A stretch of DNA of 6,454 nt from Rikenellaceae bacterium (GTDB lineage Bacteria > Bacteroidota > Bacteroidia > Bacteroidales > UBA932). Below the pieces are notes generated by a model. That model worked only from the letters and a program-made list of their open reading frames with translations. It did not search any database and was not told the DNA's origin. Location: assembly GCA_900769385.1 (NCBI GenBank), contig CAAGGO010000229.1, forward strand, positions 1-6,454. Reading direction: 5' to 3'. The position numbers were made by a program, and so were the translations under genes. Shown here one piece after another: positions 5,523 to 6,454 of this stretch (positions are counted from its first letter, which is position 1; the number at the start of each line of letters is the position of its first letter).

Positions 5523-6454
5523 ATGGCATTTTCGTTTTTGACACAGGAACTGGCTATTGACCTGGGTACCGCCAATACCGTCATCTTCATGAATGACAAC
5601 ATTGTATTGGACGAGCCCTCAATTGTGGCAATAGACCAGCACACCGGTAAACCTATAGCATACGGTCACAAGGCAAGGCTGATGCACGAGAGAACACATC
5701 CCAACATCAAAACCATCCGTCCGCTTAAGGATGGAGTGATTGCAGACTTCAACGCTGCAGAGCAGATGATCAGGGGATTTGTAAAGATGATAAACAACAA
5801 GCGTTCTTTCTTCACACCTAGCCTGAAGATGGTGGTTTGCATACCGTCGGGAAGTACTGAGGTGGAGATAAGGGCGGTACGCGACTCTTCAGAGCACGCC
5901 GGAGGAAGGGATGTGTACATCATTTATGAGCCAATGGCTGCGGCCCTTGGTATTGGTCTTGATGTGGAGGCTCCTACCGGACATATGGTTGTGGATATTG
6001 GAGGCGGTACTACCGAGATTGCGGTAATCTCCCTTGGCGGCATTGTATGCAAAGAGAGTATCCGCGTTGCAGGTGACGTGTTCACTGCAGAGATTCAGCA
6101 GTATATGCGCCAGCAGCACAACATCAAGATTGGTGAGATTACAGCAGAGCTTATAAAGATAAACGCGGGCTGCGCCCTTACAGACATTGAGGACGGTCCG
6201 GAGCCTTACCTTGTCAAAGGTCCTAACCTTATGACAGCACACCCTGTGGAGGTATCGGTTACCCCTCAGGAGATTGCCCATTGCCTTGACAAATCGCTTG
6301 CAAAGATTGAGGCGGCAGTTCTGGCAGTTCTGGAGCAGACCCCACCTGAGTTGTATTCCGACATTGTGGACAGAGGAATATTCCTGTCGGGAGGAGGAGC
6401 ATTGATAAGGGGATTGGACCAGAGGCTGCAGGAGAAGATAAACATTCCTTTCCA
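5523..6454 (+). CDS. mreB: Rod shape-determining protein MreB (C-terminus outside window)
   Basis: Bacterial actin homologue that forms membrane-bound filaments and organises the side-wall synthesis complex (with MreC, MreD, RodA and PBP2 in other bacteria). The frame is open for 310 codons to the window edge; MreB is usually about 340-345 residues, so about 30 are missing. It has the actin-fold nucleotide motifs: phosphate 1 IDLGTANT (12-19), phosphate 2 VVDIGGGTTEIAV (157-169) and the adenosine motif SGGGALIRGLD (about 289-299). KTIRPLKDGVIADF, YEPMAAALGIG and ESIRVAGDVF are typical of MreB as against ParM or FtsA. The N-terminus MAFSFLTQE is short and hydrophobic, as expected for the membrane-contacting end. 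It is divergent from ispD. mreC and mreD would be expected just downstream but are not in view. Confidence 0.96.
   Translation, partial: MAFSFLTQELAIDLGTANTVIFMNDNIVLDEPSIVAIDQHTGKPIAYGHKARLMHERTHPNIKTIRPLKDGVIADFNAAEQMIRGFVKMINNKRSFFTPSLKMVVCIPSGSTEVEIRAVRDSSEHAGGRDVYIIYEPMAAALGIGLDVEAPTGHMVVDIGGGTTEIAVISLGGIVCKESIRVAGDVFTAEIQQYMRQQHNIKIGEITAELIKINAGCALTDIEDGPEPYLVKGPNLMTAHPVEVSVTPQEIAHCLDKSLAKIEAAVLAVLEQTPPELYSDIVDRGIFLSGGGALIRGLDQRLQEKINIPF

Noticed and set aside
1..6454. Defence system, mobile element or other novel multi-gene system
   Set aside because: All five genes belong to recognised housekeeping or regulator families with intact key motifs, and no unexplained stretch longer than about 160 bases remains.

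Overview
The window looks like an ordinary chromosomal housekeeping segment of a Bacteroidota bacterium, most likely Bacteroidales. Protein features support this: a class A PBP of Bacteroidota type, a TopA that ends in C-terminal repeats instead of Cys4 zinc fingers, and a Bacteroidota-like MreB. Upstream regions carry Bacteroidota-type -7 elements (TAnnTTTG), and no start codon has a clear Shine-Dalgarno. Base composition is moderate (mid-40s % GC by eye) and even across the window. I see no mobile element, phage gene, CRISPR array, tRNA or rRNA.

Layout: (1) 1-1650, minus strand: a bifunctional penicillin-binding protein 1A whose C-terminus runs off the left edge. (2) 1651-1804: divergent promoter region. 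(3) 1805-4126, plus: topA, DNA topoisomerase I, complete. (4) 4127-4206: intergenic region with a strong promoter and a striking inverted repeat that reaches into the next gene. (5) 4207-4701, plus: an Lrp/AsnC-family regulator. (6) 4702-5424, minus: ispD, convergent with the regulator, with directly abutting stop codons. (7) 5425-5522: divergent promoter region. (8) 5523-6454, plus: mreB, cut by the right edge about 30 residues before its expected end.

Three genes bear on cell-wall growth. IspD makes an intermediate of the isoprenoid precursors that become the undecaprenyl lipid carrier, PBP1A polymerises and crosslinks lipid II carried on it, and MreB organises side-wall synthesis. The orientations alternate and each gene appears to have its own promoter, so the window shows single transcription units (mreB possibly leading mreC and others downstream) and not one operon.

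I found no new multi-gene system. The most interesting signal is a long inverted repeat (16-base arms, 15 of 16 positions Watson-Crick complementary) around the promoter and start codon of the Lrp/AsnC gene, with arm centres 32 bp apart. It is a good candidate for an autoregulatory operator. A second useful point is that the TTG codons that would extend topA and the regulator upstream are the last three bases of their own -7 promoter elements, so the ATG starts given here should be preferred.
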